From positions 1 through 64,000 of the forward strand of contig NZ_JAFCKJ010000006.1 of NCBI RefSeq assembly GCF_018130465.1: a DNA stretch of 64,000 nt. The letters run 5' to 3'. The position numbers and the translations under genes were made by a program. Origin of the DNA: Bradyrhizobium canariense (GTDB taxonomy: Bacteria > Pseudomonadota > Alphaproteobacteria > Rhizobiales > Xanthobacteraceae). Below, one piece after another: positions 1 through 8,729 of this stretch (its first letter is position 1; each line of letters opens with the position of its first letter). The notes beneath the pieces are model-generated. The model worked only from the letters and a program-made list of their open reading frames with translations. It was not told where the DNA came from and ran no database searches.

Positions 1-156
1 AAAGACTTCGAAGGCTCTGCCGCCACCGAGCTCGCCTGGCTGCTCGCCGCCCATCTGAGGCTCTTAACTCGCCGTCTAGCCAGACCTTGAGGGTGTCTAC
101 CCTTTTTGAGTCAGGCTCTCAGGATGAGGAATTGACGCCGGCCGGTTGTTGGTCGC
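1..156. other. Window edge; possible 3' end of a plus-strand CDS
   Basis: The first 90 bases are open in plus frame 1 up to a TGA at 88-90, so they could be the last 29 codons of a gene entering from the left. The remaining bases to 156 hold a CTCAGGATGAGG-like half of the palindromic repeat family seen elsewhere in the window. No family can be recognised, and the minus strand is also open in one frame. Treat as unassigned. Confidence 0.2.
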
Positions 157-1371
157 CTAGTTCCCCTTCACCAGCGGGCAGCCGCCCTTGTCGAGCGGGC
201 GGAAGGCTTCGTCGCCGGGCACGGTGGCGATCAGCTTGTAGAGGTCCCATTCGCCCTTGGATTCCTCGGGCTTCTTGACCTCGAACAAATACATGTCGTG
301 GACCATGCGGCCGTCGATGCGGATCTTGCCGTTCTTGGCGAAGAAGTCGTTGACCGGCGTGGCGCGCATTTTTTCCATCACCTTCGGCGCCTCGTCGGTC
401 TTGATGGCCTCGATCGCCTTCAGGTAATGCATGGTCGCCGAATAGAGCCCCGCCTGGATCATGGTCGGCATGTGGCCGACCTTCTCGTTGAAGCGGTTGG
501 AGAAGGCGCGCGTCTCTTCGTTCATGTCCCAGTAGAACGCGTCGGTGACGATCAGCCCTTGCGTGGCCTTGATGCCGAGCGAATGCGTGTCGGTGACCTC
601 CTGCAACAGCGCGATCATCTTCTGGCCGCCTTGCACCAGGCCGAACTCGGCGGCCTGCTTCAGCGCGTTGGTGGTGTCGCCGCCGGCGTTCGCCAGCGCG
701 ACCACCTTGGCCTTGGAGGCCTGGGCCTGGAGCAGGAAGGACGAGAAGTCCGACGAGTTGAGGGGATGGCGGACCTCGCCGAGCACCTTGCCGCCGCTCT
801 CCTTGACCACGTTGGCGGCGTCGCGCTGCAGCGCCATGCCGAAGGCGTAGTCGGCGGTGACGAAAAACCAGGTGTCCTCGCCGCGCTTCACCATCGCCTT
901 GCCGGCGACGTTCGACAGCGCATATGTGTCGTAGGTCCAGTGCACCGTGTTGGGCGAGCAGGCGACGCCGGTGATGTCGGATGAGCCGCCGCCGGAATTG
1001 ATGTGGATCTTGTTCTTCTCGCGCGTCAGCGCCGAGATCGGCAGCGCCACCGAGGACGTCGGCACGTCGAAGATCGCGTCGACCTTGTCGTTGTCGTACC
1101 AGTTGCGCGCGATGTTGACGCCGACATCCGGCTTGTTCTGGTGGTCGGCGGCGACCACCTGTACCGGCTTGCCCGCGACCTTGGCGCCGTAATCGGCGAC
1201 CGCCATCTCAACGGCGGCAAGCGAACCCTTGCCGGTCGCATCCGCATAGAGGCTCGACATGTCCGTGAGCACGCCGATCTTGACGACATCGTCGGAAATC
1301 TGCGCCTGCGCGGCGCCCGACGTGGCGGCGAGAGCGAGACCGGCCGCAACCGCGGCGATGAGTTTTTGCAT
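157..1371 (-). CDS. Branched-chain amino acid-type ABC transporter substrate-binding protein
   Basis: Periplasmic binding protein of the LivK/HAAT type (Leu/Ile/Val-binding fold), 404 residues, the usual length for the family. It starts with a Sec signal peptide (MQKLIAAVAAGLALAATSG, cleaved after AQA), followed by a mature start DDVVKIGVLTDMSSLYAD, typical of this fold. The start ATG has a good ribosome binding site (AAGGGAG, about 8 bases upstream). No liv permease or ATPase lies next to it; the nearest ABC genes belong to a polyamine-type system, so it is an orphan receptor here. In rhizobia such orphans bind amino acids, amides or aromatic acids and share transport subunits encoded elsewhere. 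The ligand cannot be told from sequence. Confidence 0.9.
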   Translation of the reverse strand: MQKLIAAVAAGLALAATSGAAQAQISDDVVKIGVLTDMSSLYADATGKGSLAAVEMAVADYGAKVAGKPVQVVAADHQNKPDVGVNIARNWYDNDKVDAIFDVPTSSVALPISALTREKNKIHINSGGGSSDITGVACSPNTVHWTYDTYALSNVAGKAMVKRGEDTWFFVTADYAFGMALQRDAANVVKESGGKVLGEVRHPLNSSDFSSFLLQAQASKAKVVALANAGGDTTNALKQAAEFGLVQGGQKMIALLQEVTDTHSLGIKATQGLIVTDAFYWDMNEETRAFSNRFNEKVGHMPTMIQAGLYSATMHYLKAIEAIKTDEAPKVMEKMRATPVNDFFAKNGKIRIDGRMVHDMYLFEVKKPEESKGEWDLYKLIATVPGDEAFRPLDKGGCPLVKGN

Positions 1372-1499
1372 GTTGTTTTTCTCCCTTTGCGTTGTTGTTT
1401 GGGCTTTGTTGCGGCGACTGTTCTAGCGACAAACGGTCGCGGCAGCTAAGCCAAAGATGCGTGAGGGGGTGGAGAAATAAGCAGGACGCGGCGCGTGTT

Positions 1500-1657
1500 T
1501 TTACCCTCTCCCCCTGTGGGAGAGGGTGGCTCGCCGCGATAGCGGCGAGACGGGTGAGGGGTTCTCTCCGCGCATGCATCTCTTGCATTTGAACTCGCTG
1601 AAGCAACCCCTCATCCGGCGCTTCGCGCCACCTTCTCCCACAAGGGGAGAAGGAAGA
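1500..1657. repeat. Palindromic intergenic repeat, family E
   Basis: Two blocks of complementary sequence (CCCTCTCCCCCTGTGGGAGAGGG and, further right, CCTTCTCCCACAAGGGGAGAAGG) flank shorter stems such as TCGCCGCGATAGCGGCGA. A related unit lies at 60151-60311 inside the dcw cluster. It lies between the binding protein gene and the polyamine permease genes and encodes nothing convincing. Confidence 0.7.
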
Positions 1658-1660
1658 AGC

Positions 1661-2491
1661 TCACGCGCTTCCGCCCTTGAGCCGTTCGTTGCGTCGGCGC
1701 AGGCCTTCCAGAGTGGCGAGAAGGATGACGGATACGGTCGTCAGAATCACCGCCGCTGCGGTGATGGTCGGGCTGATGTTCTCGCGGATGCCGCTGAACA
1801 TCTCGCGCGGCAGGGTGCGCTGTTCCGGACCTGCCATGAACAGCACGATCACCACTTCATCGAAGCTGGTCGCGAAGGCGAACAGCGCGCCCGACGCGAG
1901 GCCAGGCAGGATCAGCGGCAGGATCACGCGTCGGAACGCATCAACCGGCGAGGCGCCGAGCGAGGCGGCGGCGCGTGCCAAATTGGTGTCGAAGCTCTGC
2001 AGCGTCGCGCTGACCGTGATCACCACAAAGGGCGTCGCCAGGGCGGTGTGGGCCAGGATCAGGCCGAGATAACTGCCGGTCAGTCCGATCGGCGCGAAGA
2101 AGAAATACAGGCCGACCGCGGTGATGACGCCGGGCACGACGACCGGCGACAGCACGAAGGCCAGCACGAGCGGCTTGAACCGGCTCTTCCACTGCGCCAG
2201 CCCCAGCGCGGCCAGCGTGCCAAGCACCATCGACAGCAGGGTCGAGGCGACACCGATGATCATGCTGTTCTTCAGGGAATTCATCCAGCGCGGCGAGTTG
2301 ATGAAGTCGTCATACCAGCGCAGGGAGAGGCCCGGCAGCGGATAGGTGAGGTACGAGCCCGAGCTGAAGGACAGCGGCACGATCGCAAGGATCGGCGCGA
2401 TCAGGAAGATGAACACCAGCGTGGAGACAATGATGGTCGCGGTCCACGCGATGCGCTGGCTGGGCGTGCGGAGGGAAGCGTTGTCGCTCAA
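1661..2491 (-). CDS. ABC transporter permease, PotC-like (spermidine/putrescine type)
   Basis: Inner-membrane permease of a polyamine-type ABC importer, 276 residues, normal for PotC. About six hydrophobic segments are visible, and the EAA loop region reads AAASLGASPVDAFRRVILP, where the ATPase docks. The start is a TTG overlapping the stop of the upstream permease gene (AATTGAGC), so the two are translationally coupled. The frame stays open well upstream through that gene, but that stretch is the shadow of the other permease in the wrong frame. It works with the permease at 2488-3750, the binding protein at 4004-5062 and the ATPase at 5113-6222. Substrate is probably a polyamine or a related cation, by family only. 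Confidence 0.88.
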   Translation of the reverse strand: MSDNASLRTPSQRIAWTATIIVSTLVFIFLIAPILAIVPLSFSSGSYLTYPLPGLSLRWYDDFINSPRWMNSLKNSMIIGVASTLLSMVLGTLAALGLAQWKSRFKPLVLAFVLSPVVVPGVITAVGLYFFFAPIGLTGSYLGLILAHTALATPFVVITVSATLQSFDTNLARAAASLGASPVDAFRRVILPLILPGLASGALFAFATSFDEVVIVLFMAGPEQRTLPREMFSGIRENISPTITAAAVILTTVSVILLATLEGLRRRNERLKGGSA

Positions 2492-3750
2492 TTCTTCATC
2501 CCTCCCGTGACCTGCTGTCCCTGCACCAGCTTTCCGTAGACGAGAGCGAGCAGGATAGTGGCGAGCAGCAGCACCGCACCCAGTGCCGAAGCAAGGCCCC
2601 AATTGGCCGTCTCGGTCGTGTAGAGCGCGATGAAGTAGCTGATCATTTGATCGGCGGCGCCGCCGACCAGTGCCGGCGTGATGTAGTAACCGAGCGCCAG
2701 GATGAAGACGAGCAGGCTTCCGGCGCCGATGCCGGGCAGGGTTTGAGGCAGGTAGATCCGCAGGAAGGCGGCGACCGGTGGCGCACCGAGCGAGGCGGCG
2801 GCTCGCATGTAAGCAGGCGAGATCGCCTTCATGCTGCTGTACAGCGGCAGGATCATGAACGGCAGGAGAACGTGGGTCATGGCCACGCAGACACCGAAGC
2901 GGTTGTAGATCAGGCGCAACGGCTCGTCGATGATGCCAAGCCAGAGCAGGCTGTCGTTCACGACGCCTTTGCTCTGCAACAGAACGATCCAGGCGCAGGT
3001 GCGGACCAGAAGCGAAGTCCAGAAAGGCAGCAGGACGAAGATCATCAGCAGATTCGACCGGCCCGGCGGCAGCGCTGCGAGCAAGTAAGCGACCGGGAAG
3101 CCAAGCATCAGGCAAAGTGCCGTGACACCGAGGCTGATAAGGAAGGTACGGGCGAAAACATCGCGGTAGATCGCCTGATCTGGTGGGGACGCGACAATCG
3201 CTCCCTCCACGTTCCGCGTCAGGTCGAGTGCTGCCAGCAGGTAGAAGCCGGTGACCGGGCCGCCGGCGTCCTTGATCGTCGTCCAGGTGGTGCGCTCGCG
3301 CCAGGCCGGGTTGATCTTGCCCAGCGTCTCCTTGGCCGCCCCTCGCTCCGGCACCGCCTTCAGATTGCGTGCGGTGCTGGTCAGGATCGTGCGGAAGCCG
3401 TTCAGCGCGTAGTTGAGGCGCTTCGCCGCGATGGCGATGGTGCCGGAGGCGCGCGCCGCCAGGATGTCGCTTGCCAGTGCCGCGTAGGCTTTTTCATCCG
3501 GCAGGTCCTTGCCGTCCCAGGCGGCGAGAGCAGCCACGGTTTGAGGCAGAACCCGACGCACCTCCCGGTCATCGACCGAGCGCCACAGCATCCCGGCGAT
3601 CGGGCCTGCGAAGGTGAAGAGCAGAAAGACGAGAAGCGGCACCACCAGCGCCAATGCCTTGATCTGGCGTGTCCGCTCCGCACGCCTCAATCGGCGCTTG
3701 AGCGGCACCTCGGTCCGGGCATCGGCGCCGGTTGAGGAGGCTGCCGTCAT
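2488..3750 (-). CDS. ABC transporter permease, PotB-like, with a long insert after TM1
   Basis: Partner permease of the polyamine-type importer. The C-terminal part is a standard permease with an EAA motif (AAASLGAPPVAAFLRIYLP). At about 420 residues it is much longer than the ~285 usual for PotB. The extra length is a block of roughly 150 residues between the first hydrophobic segment (LALVVPLLVFLLFTFAGPI) and the second (TFLISLGVTALCLMLGF), likely periplasmic. The chosen ATG (MTAASSTG) has GGGG 6-9 bases upstream; an ATG four codons earlier is possible, and the open frame to 3831 runs into a repeat. Its stop overlaps the start of the PotC-like gene. Confidence 0.85.
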   Translation of the reverse strand: MTAASSTGADARTEVPLKRRLRRAERTRQIKALALVVPLLVFLLFTFAGPIAGMLWRSVDDREVRRVLPQTVAALAAWDGKDLPDEKAYAALASDILAARASGTIAIAAKRLNYALNGFRTILTSTARNLKAVPERGAAKETLGKINPAWRERTTWTTIKDAGGPVTGFYLLAALDLTRNVEGAIVASPPDQAIYRDVFARTFLISLGVTALCLMLGFPVAYLLAALPPGRSNLLMIFVLLPFWTSLLVRTCAWIVLLQSKGVVNDSLLWLGIIDEPLRLIYNRFGVCVAMTHVLLPFMILPLYSSMKAISPAYMRAAASLGAPPVAAFLRIYLPQTLPGIGAGSLLVFILALGYYITPALVGGAADQMISYFIALYTTETANWGLASALGAVLLLATILLALVYGKLVQGQQVTGGMKN

Positions 3751-3844
3751 CGGGAGCCCCATTGTGACCGGACATTTCTCGCCATTTTGGCTGTGGCAAT
3801 CGCGTGTGGCCTTTTGGAGCGACCTGAGCAAGCGCCTCCTCCAT

Positions 3845-3955
3845 CGAGACGACCGCTTCGCGGTCTCCTCAGGATGAGGCTCTCTGAAGTCGCTGCCGCA
3901 CGCTCCGTCCTCATCCTGAGGAGCCCGCCTAAGGCGGGCGTCTCGAAGGATGGCC
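3845..3955. repeat. Palindromic intergenic repeat, family B
   Basis: A dispersed unit with CTCCTCAGGATGAG on one side and CTCATCCTGAGGAG on the other, enclosing short GC-rich stems (ACCGCTTCGCGGT, CCCGCCTAAGGCGGG). It occupies the gap between the PotB-like permease and the binding protein genes. A second copy-like unit lies at 18897-19003. Confidence 0.7.
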
Positions 3956-4003
3956 GCGACGAAACTGCTTTCAATGCGCGCCGCATGCCGGTGCTGTCGC
4001 GCG

Positions 4004-5062
4004 CTATTTCGCTGCCCATTTGTTGAAGCGCTCGGTCAGGCGGTCGATGTTCTCGAGCCAGAAGGCAACGTTGATCTCGACCGCGTTCTTGATGTTGTCA
4101 GGTGCCGTCGGCAGGTCCTTCAGAACAGCAGGCGCGAGCAGGGCGGCTGCGTCCTTGTTCGAGGTGCCATAGGCAATGTTCTCCGACAGTTTCGACTGGT
4201 TCTCCGCTTTGCCGGCGAAGTCCAGGAACTTGTAGGCCGCGTCCTTGTTCGGGCTACCTTTCAGGATGACCCAGGTGTCGAGCGTGAAGAGCGCTCCGTC
4301 CCACACCATGCCAAAATTCTTCTTCTCGTTCTTGTTCGCGGTGTCGATGCGGCCATTGTAGACCGAGGTCATCGCCACCTCGCCGGAGGCGAGCAATTGC
4401 GGCGGCTGGGCGCCGGCCTTCCACCAGACGATGTCGCCCTTGATGGTGTCCAGCTTCTTGAACGCGCGCTCGACGCCCTCGTCGGTCGCCAGCACCTTGT
4501 AGACGTCCTTCGGTGCGACGCCGTCGGCCATGAGGGCGATCTCCAGCGTGGTCTTCGGGCCCTGACGCAAGGCCCGCTTGCCAGGAATCTTCTTGGTGTC
4601 GAAGAAGTCGACCCAGCCGTGAGGTGCCTCCTTCAGCTTGTCCTTGTCGTAGCCGAGAACGAAATCGTAGAGGATGGCGCCGACGCCGCAGGGATTGACT
4701 GACGGCGGTATATAGGCGGCCTCGCCACCGATCCTGGAATAATCCATCTTCTCGAACAGGCCTTCCTCGCAGCCGACCGCCAGTTCGTCGCTCTCGACCT
4801 GCACGACGTCCCAGGTGGCGGCACCACCCTGCACCTTGGCGCGCAACACGCCGACGCCGCCGTCCCAGGACTCGTCGTTCATCGGAACGCCGGCCGCTTT
4901 CTTGAACGGCTCGAAATAGACCTTCTTCTGGGCATCCTGATACGCGCCGCCCCACGACACGACGGTGAGGTCACGCGCCTGCGCGACCGTGGCCAGCGCC
5001 GCACTGGCGCCCAACGCCGCCGCGAACCCCAGAGCAATCTTGCCAATCTTGCGCTTCAGCAT
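4004..5062 (-). CDS. Polyamine-type extracellular solute-binding protein (PotD/SBP family 1)
   Basis: Periplasmic receptor of the polyamine-type ABC importer, 352 residues. A twin-lysine signal peptide (MLKRKIGKIALGFAAALGAS, cleavage near AQA-RDL) is followed by LTVVSWGGAYQDAQKKVYFEPF, a typical start of the PotD/PotF mature fold. The gene lies between the ATPase and the permeases, all on the minus strand, which fixes its partner set. The gap to the permease gene (about 250 bases) holds a palindromic repeat, which may help keep the binding protein in excess over the permeases. Ligand could be putrescine, spermidine or an opine-like compound; the sequence does not say which. Confidence 0.9.
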   Translation of the reverse strand: MLKRKIGKIALGFAAALGASAALATVAQARDLTVVSWGGAYQDAQKKVYFEPFKKAAGVPMNDESWDGGVGVLRAKVQGGAATWDVVQVESDELAVGCEEGLFEKMDYSRIGGEAAYIPPSVNPCGVGAILYDFVLGYDKDKLKEAPHGWVDFFDTKKIPGKRALRQGPKTTLEIALMADGVAPKDVYKVLATDEGVERAFKKLDTIKGDIVWWKAGAQPPQLLASGEVAMTSVYNGRIDTANKNEKKNFGMVWDGALFTLDTWVILKGSPNKDAAYKFLDFAGKAENQSKLSENIAYGTSNKDAAALLAPAVLKDLPTAPDNIKNAVEINVAFWLENIDRLTERFNKWAAK

Positions 5063-5112
5063 GGTCTTTGTTCCTTCTTCATATGCGTTGACGTTGATCG
5101 ATGCCGGTCGGC

Positions 5113-6222
5113 TCAGACGTGATCGAGCGCCAGGCAGTCCTCCGGGCGGAAGGTGACGAATACACTTTCACCATGCTTCAGATTGGCATGCGCCCCCGGC
5201 GGAAGCTTGACCATGAACTCGGCATTCCCTGAGACATCGAGCACGGCCAGCGCGTGGTCGCCGAGATAGATGGTGTTCTGCACCCTGGCCGGCAGCCGGT
5301 TCGGTCCGTCGCTGGAGGTGCCATCCGGGATGATGGCGATCCGTTCCGGCCGCACCGACAGCGATGTCGATGCGCCCGCGCCTGATACGTTGACCGTCCG
5401 TGCGGTCACGGTGCCGCCACCGGCCAGCGCGACGCGGCAATAGTCCTTGTCGATCGTCTCGACGGTGCCGGCCAGCACGTTGTTCTCGCCGATGAAGTGA
5501 GCGACGAAGCTGTTGACGGGATGCTCATACAGCGCGTCGGGCCTGTCGATCTGCTGCACGATGCCGTCGTTGAACACGGCGATGCGGTCCGACATCGTGA
5601 GCGCTTCGCTCTGATCGTGGGTGACATAGACGATCGTGATGCCCATCGTCTCGTGCAACTGCTTGATCTCCAGCTGCATCTGCTCGCGCAGGCGTTTGTC
5701 CAGGGCGCCCAGGGGCTCGTCCATCAGCACGAGTTGCGGATTGAAAACCAGCGCGCGGGCCAGCGCCACGCGCTGCTGCTGACCGCCGGACAGCTGCCCG
5801 GGCCGCCGCTGCGCCAGGGTTTCCATCTTGATCATGCGCAACGCCGCTCTGACGCGCTCCTGCGCTTCCGCCTTGTTCGTGTTGCGGACGGATAGCGGGA
5901 AGGCGATATTCTCCGCGATCGTCAGGTGCGGAAACAAGGCATAGTTCTGGAACACCATGCCGATGTCGCGCTTGTGCGGCGGCACGTTCTTGATCGGCCG
6001 GTCCGCGAGGTAGATCTCGCCCTGGGTCGGAACCTCGAAGCCGGCCAGCATCATCAGCGTGGTCGTCTTGCCCGATCCGGACGGGCCGAGCAGGGTGATG
6101 AACTCGCCCTTCCTGATGTCGAGATCGAGGTTCTTCACCACGAGGTGCTCGCCATCATAGGTCTTTTGAATGCCGGAAAAGCGCACCAGTGCCGGCGCAG
6201 GAGTGACCGTGCCGGCTTCCAT
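5113..6222 (-). CDS. ABC transporter ATP-binding protein, PotA-like
   Basis: Cytoplasmic ATPase of the polyamine-type importer, 369 residues. Visible motifs: Walker A GPSGSGKTTT, Q-loop VFQNYALFPH, signature LSGGQQQRVALARAL, Walker B VLMDEPLGALD and switch histidine VYVTHDQSEA. The C-terminal ~120 residues form the TOBE/OB regulatory region usual in PotA and MalK-type ATPases (VRPERIAIIPDG). First gene of the four-gene operon. GAGGA lies about 6 bases before the ATG. Confidence 0.93.
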   Translation of the reverse strand: MEAGTVTPAPALVRFSGIQKTYDGEHLVVKNLDLDIRKGEFITLLGPSGSGKTTTLMMLAGFEVPTQGEIYLADRPIKNVPPHKRDIGMVFQNYALFPHLTIAENIAFPLSVRNTNKAEAQERVRAALRMIKMETLAQRRPGQLSGGQQQRVALARALVFNPQLVLMDEPLGALDKRLREQMQLEIKQLHETMGITIVYVTHDQSEALTMSDRIAVFNDGIVQQIDRPDALYEHPVNSFVAHFIGENNVLAGTVETIDKDYCRVALAGGGTVTARTVNVSGAGASTSLSVRPERIAIIPDGTSSDGPNRLPARVQNTIYLGDHALAVLDVSGNAEFMVKLPPGAHANLKHGESVFVTFRPEDCLALDHV

Positions 6223-6356
6223 GTTGTCCTCGCGTTATCAGCTACGATGCTGTCAGGACCTCGTCCGAGGTTGTGAAGAGCAGCTTAGCATCCTCCGACC
6301 AGAATGCCAGCGGCGCAAGCGACGACGCGAACGGACCCGTTGAGGAAAGGCGCGCG

Positions 6357-7925
6357 CTACATTCCCGACAGCTTGGTGACATACACATTGAGCGAGCCGC
6401 CGGCTTCGGCGACGATGCGCAGCGTCTTGGAATCGAAGGCGATGTCGGCGAGGGTGAGGCTGTCGATCTTGGCATCGACCTTGAGGCCGTCCTCGCTCTT
6501 CTGGTAGTCGGCGATCGCGGCCGCGATCTTCTCGCGGGCGTTGGCGGCGATCGGCTTCAGGTCGAGAGACGCCTTCTGCACCAGCGCCTGCTGCATCTGC
6601 GGCACGACCGCGCGCGCCGCCGCGCCGAGCAGGCCGAAGGCCGCCTCGGATTCCACCGCGAGCTGGATATCGGCGAGCCGCAGCGTCTGCTGCGCCTGGT
6701 CGAGCATCGGCCGGCCCCAGATATGCACGGTCGCCTCCGCGCCGAGACCGAGCCAGCTCTTCTTTTCCTTGGCGCGGACCAGGAGCGAGATCAGCAGCCG
6801 CTCGCCCGACGGGACCACGTTGACGCTTTTCACGGTGACATCGACCGGACCGGAGCCGTCCTCGGGATAGGTGTGGCCGACCATCTGCGCCGCGATCAGC
6901 TTGTTGATCTCCGTGAAGGGCACGTCGATCGGCACGCCGATGTTCACGCCGGTGCCGGTCGGCGGCACGATCGAGATCTTGTCGGGGAACGGACAGTCCG
7001 GCTTGGACGGTGTCGAGATCACGCGCGTCTCGAGCTCGAGGCCAAGCAGCAGCGTCACGTTCTGTGCGTCGACGCGCGGCTGCGCCGCGATGGCGCGGGT
7101 CGGCTTCATCTCGAGCCAGAGCGGCGGCAGCGCGGCGGAAGACCCCGAGCCTTGCAGCGGAATCGAGCGGCAGGCCTTGGCCCATTGCAGCTTCGCATTC
7201 TCCCGCAGCGACGGATCGTTGCGGATGCGCTCGGAGACGATGTTGATCTGCTCGCCGACGTTCTTGTCGATCAGCGGCTTCACCTGCGCCGGCACGTTGA
7301 CCTTGGCGCCGGCGACGTTGAGGTTGGTGTCGCCGAGATTGACCTGGGCGCCGAGATTGGGCTCGAGATGCCAGTTCGCGGCGAGCTTCGGGCGCGAGGT
7401 GATGACCACATTACCCTTGATCTCGGCGCTGGCATTCAGGTTCTTGATGTTGACCGCGCCGATCCGTTTCGCCGCGTCACCGCCGAGCACGCCGCTGAGC
7501 GCGTCGCCGAGCGCGCCGGTGGCCTTCGAGGACAGCGATCCCGTTACGTTCAGCTTGCCGCTGAGTGGCGTCGAGATCGTCAGCACGTCCTTGTCGCCGG
7601 CAGCCGCCATCGGCCCGCGCACGGCAGACCAGCCGATGTCGGCGTTCTCCAGGATCTGCGAGATCGGGTTGTCGGCCTTCCCCGCGAAATTACGCGGCGC
7701 GGCCTTCTCGGCCTGCTCGCGGATCGCCGACACCGCGATGGCGACCGGCGCGATCACGATCGAGCTCTTCGCGGCCGGCGGCAGCGGTGGCAGTTGCGCG
7801 ACCGGGGGCGCGGAATTGCTCGCGCGTGGCGACAGCCAGTCCATCGCCTTCAGGCTGATGACGAACGACGCCGCGAGCACCGCGACGGCGATCAGGATAG
7901 TCTTCAAGTTCAGCGTTAGTCGCAT
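6357..7925 (-). CDS. DUF4403 family protein, membrane-anchored
   Basis: 522 residues. One N-terminal membrane segment (NLKTILIAVAVLAASFVISL), then a large domain expected to be periplasmic with paired repeats typical of DUF4403 (IVIAPVAIAVSAIREQAEKAAP near the start; later NVGEQINIVSERIRNDPSLRE). DUF4403 is related to lipid-binding tubular folds, and its exact role is not established. The ATG at 7925 is preferred over the TTG one codon upstream because GGGGGA lies just before it. No obvious operon partners: the ATPase gene downstream belongs to another system, and the gene upstream is separated by about 130 bases. Confidence 0.75.
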   Translation of the reverse strand: MRLTLNLKTILIAVAVLAASFVISLKAMDWLSPRASNSAPPVAQLPPLPPAAKSSIVIAPVAIAVSAIREQAEKAAPRNFAGKADNPISQILENADIGWSAVRGPMAAAGDKDVLTISTPLSGKLNVTGSLSSKATGALGDALSGVLGGDAAKRIGAVNIKNLNASAEIKGNVVITSRPKLAANWHLEPNLGAQVNLGDTNLNVAGAKVNVPAQVKPLIDKNVGEQINIVSERIRNDPSLRENAKLQWAKACRSIPLQGSGSSAALPPLWLEMKPTRAIAAQPRVDAQNVTLLLGLELETRVISTPSKPDCPFPDKISIVPPTGTGVNIGVPIDVPFTEINKLIAAQMVGHTYPEDGSGPVDVTVKSVNVVPSGERLLISLLVRAKEKKSWLGLGAEATVHIWGRPMLDQAQQTLRLADIQLAVESEAAFGLLGAAARAVVPQMQQALVQKASLDLKPIAANAREKIAAAIADYQKSEDGLKVDAKIDSLTLADIAFDSKTLRIVAEAGGSLNVYVTKLSGM

Positions 7926-8057
7926 CAATCCCCCAGACCGCCCGGGAGGGATTTTACAGGGCGGGCGAGAGGGGCGCTAGAGCGTACCGATGGGGTGGAA
8001 TTGGGGCGAATGGGTTAACGGCCGTGAACGCGCAATTGCCGTGCATTCAGGCAGCAA

Positions 8058-8702
8058 TCACGGGGCAGCGCGTTTGGGGCGGCGCACCGCTCTCACATTG
8101 CCGCGATCTCCCCCACCGCAGAAGAAACGGTCGCCGCCATCGGACTCCAACCCTGAAACCATCGTCCCGGCGGGCAGGTCGAGCTGCTCCAGCACCTTGC
8201 CCGTATCGGGGTCGATCCGCCTGATGTCGCTATCCTCGCCTTCCCAGGTGCCGTGCCAGAGCTCGCCGTCCACCCAGGTCACCCCGGTGACGAAGCGCTT
8301 GCTTTCGATGGTGCGGAGAACTTTTCCGGTCTGGGGATCGACCTGATGGATCTTGCGCTCCCGATACTGCCCGACCCAGAGCGAGCCCTCGGCCCAGGCC
8401 AATCCGGAATCGCCACCGCCGCCAGGCGCAGGGATGGTGGCGAGCACCTTGCCGGTCGCCGCGTCAATCTTCTGGATGCGGTCCTCGGCGATCTGGAACA
8501 GGTGCCGGCCGTCGAACGCCGTTCCCGCATGCGCGGCGACATCGATGGAGCGGGCAATCTTGCCATCGGCCGGATCGACCGCGTTCAATCTGTCGCCGGA
8601 CGCGAACCACACATGGGTGCCGTCATAGGTGACGCCGTGCACGGCTTCGACGCCCGCAAAGGGCCCGTATTCCCTGACGATCTCGGCGGCTGAACGTTTC
8701 AT
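8058..8702 (-). CDS. Beta-propeller protein, glutamine cyclotransferase-like
   Basis: 214 residues built of repeated blade motifs: NAVDPADGKIARSIDV, QKIDAATGKVLATIPA, HQVDPQTGKVLRTIES, RRIDPDTGKVLEQLDL. Each is [hydrophobic]-x-D-x-x-T/D-G-K-[VI], as in NHL/PQQ-like propellers and in proteins annotated as glutaminyl-peptide cyclotransferase. It has no signal peptide, so it is probably cytoplasmic. The short length suggests a partial or small propeller. No catalytic residues can be assigned with confidence; enzyme activity is not shown by the sequence. Confidence 0.6.
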   Translation of the reverse strand: MKRSAAEIVREYGPFAGVEAVHGVTYDGTHVWFASGDRLNAVDPADGKIARSIDVAAHAGTAFDGRHLFQIAEDRIQKIDAATGKVLATIPAPGGGGDSGLAWAEGSLWVGQYRERKIHQVDPQTGKVLRTIESKRFVTGVTWVDGELWHGTWEGEDSDIRRIDPDTGKVLEQLDLPAGTMVSGLESDGGDRFFCGGGDRGNVRAVRRPKRAAP

Positions 8703-8729
8703 CTGCTTGATCCCTGTGAGATGACCATC

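Noticed and set aside
1661-3115. Apparent 484-residue fusion with the PotC-like permease
   Set aside because: The first ~200 residues are the wrong frame of the upstream permease; the true start is the TTG at 2491 overlapping that gene's stop.
6273-7919. 548-codon plus-strand frame opposite the DUF4403 gene
   Set aside because: Antisense shadow; the real gene has a start site, membrane anchor and family pattern.
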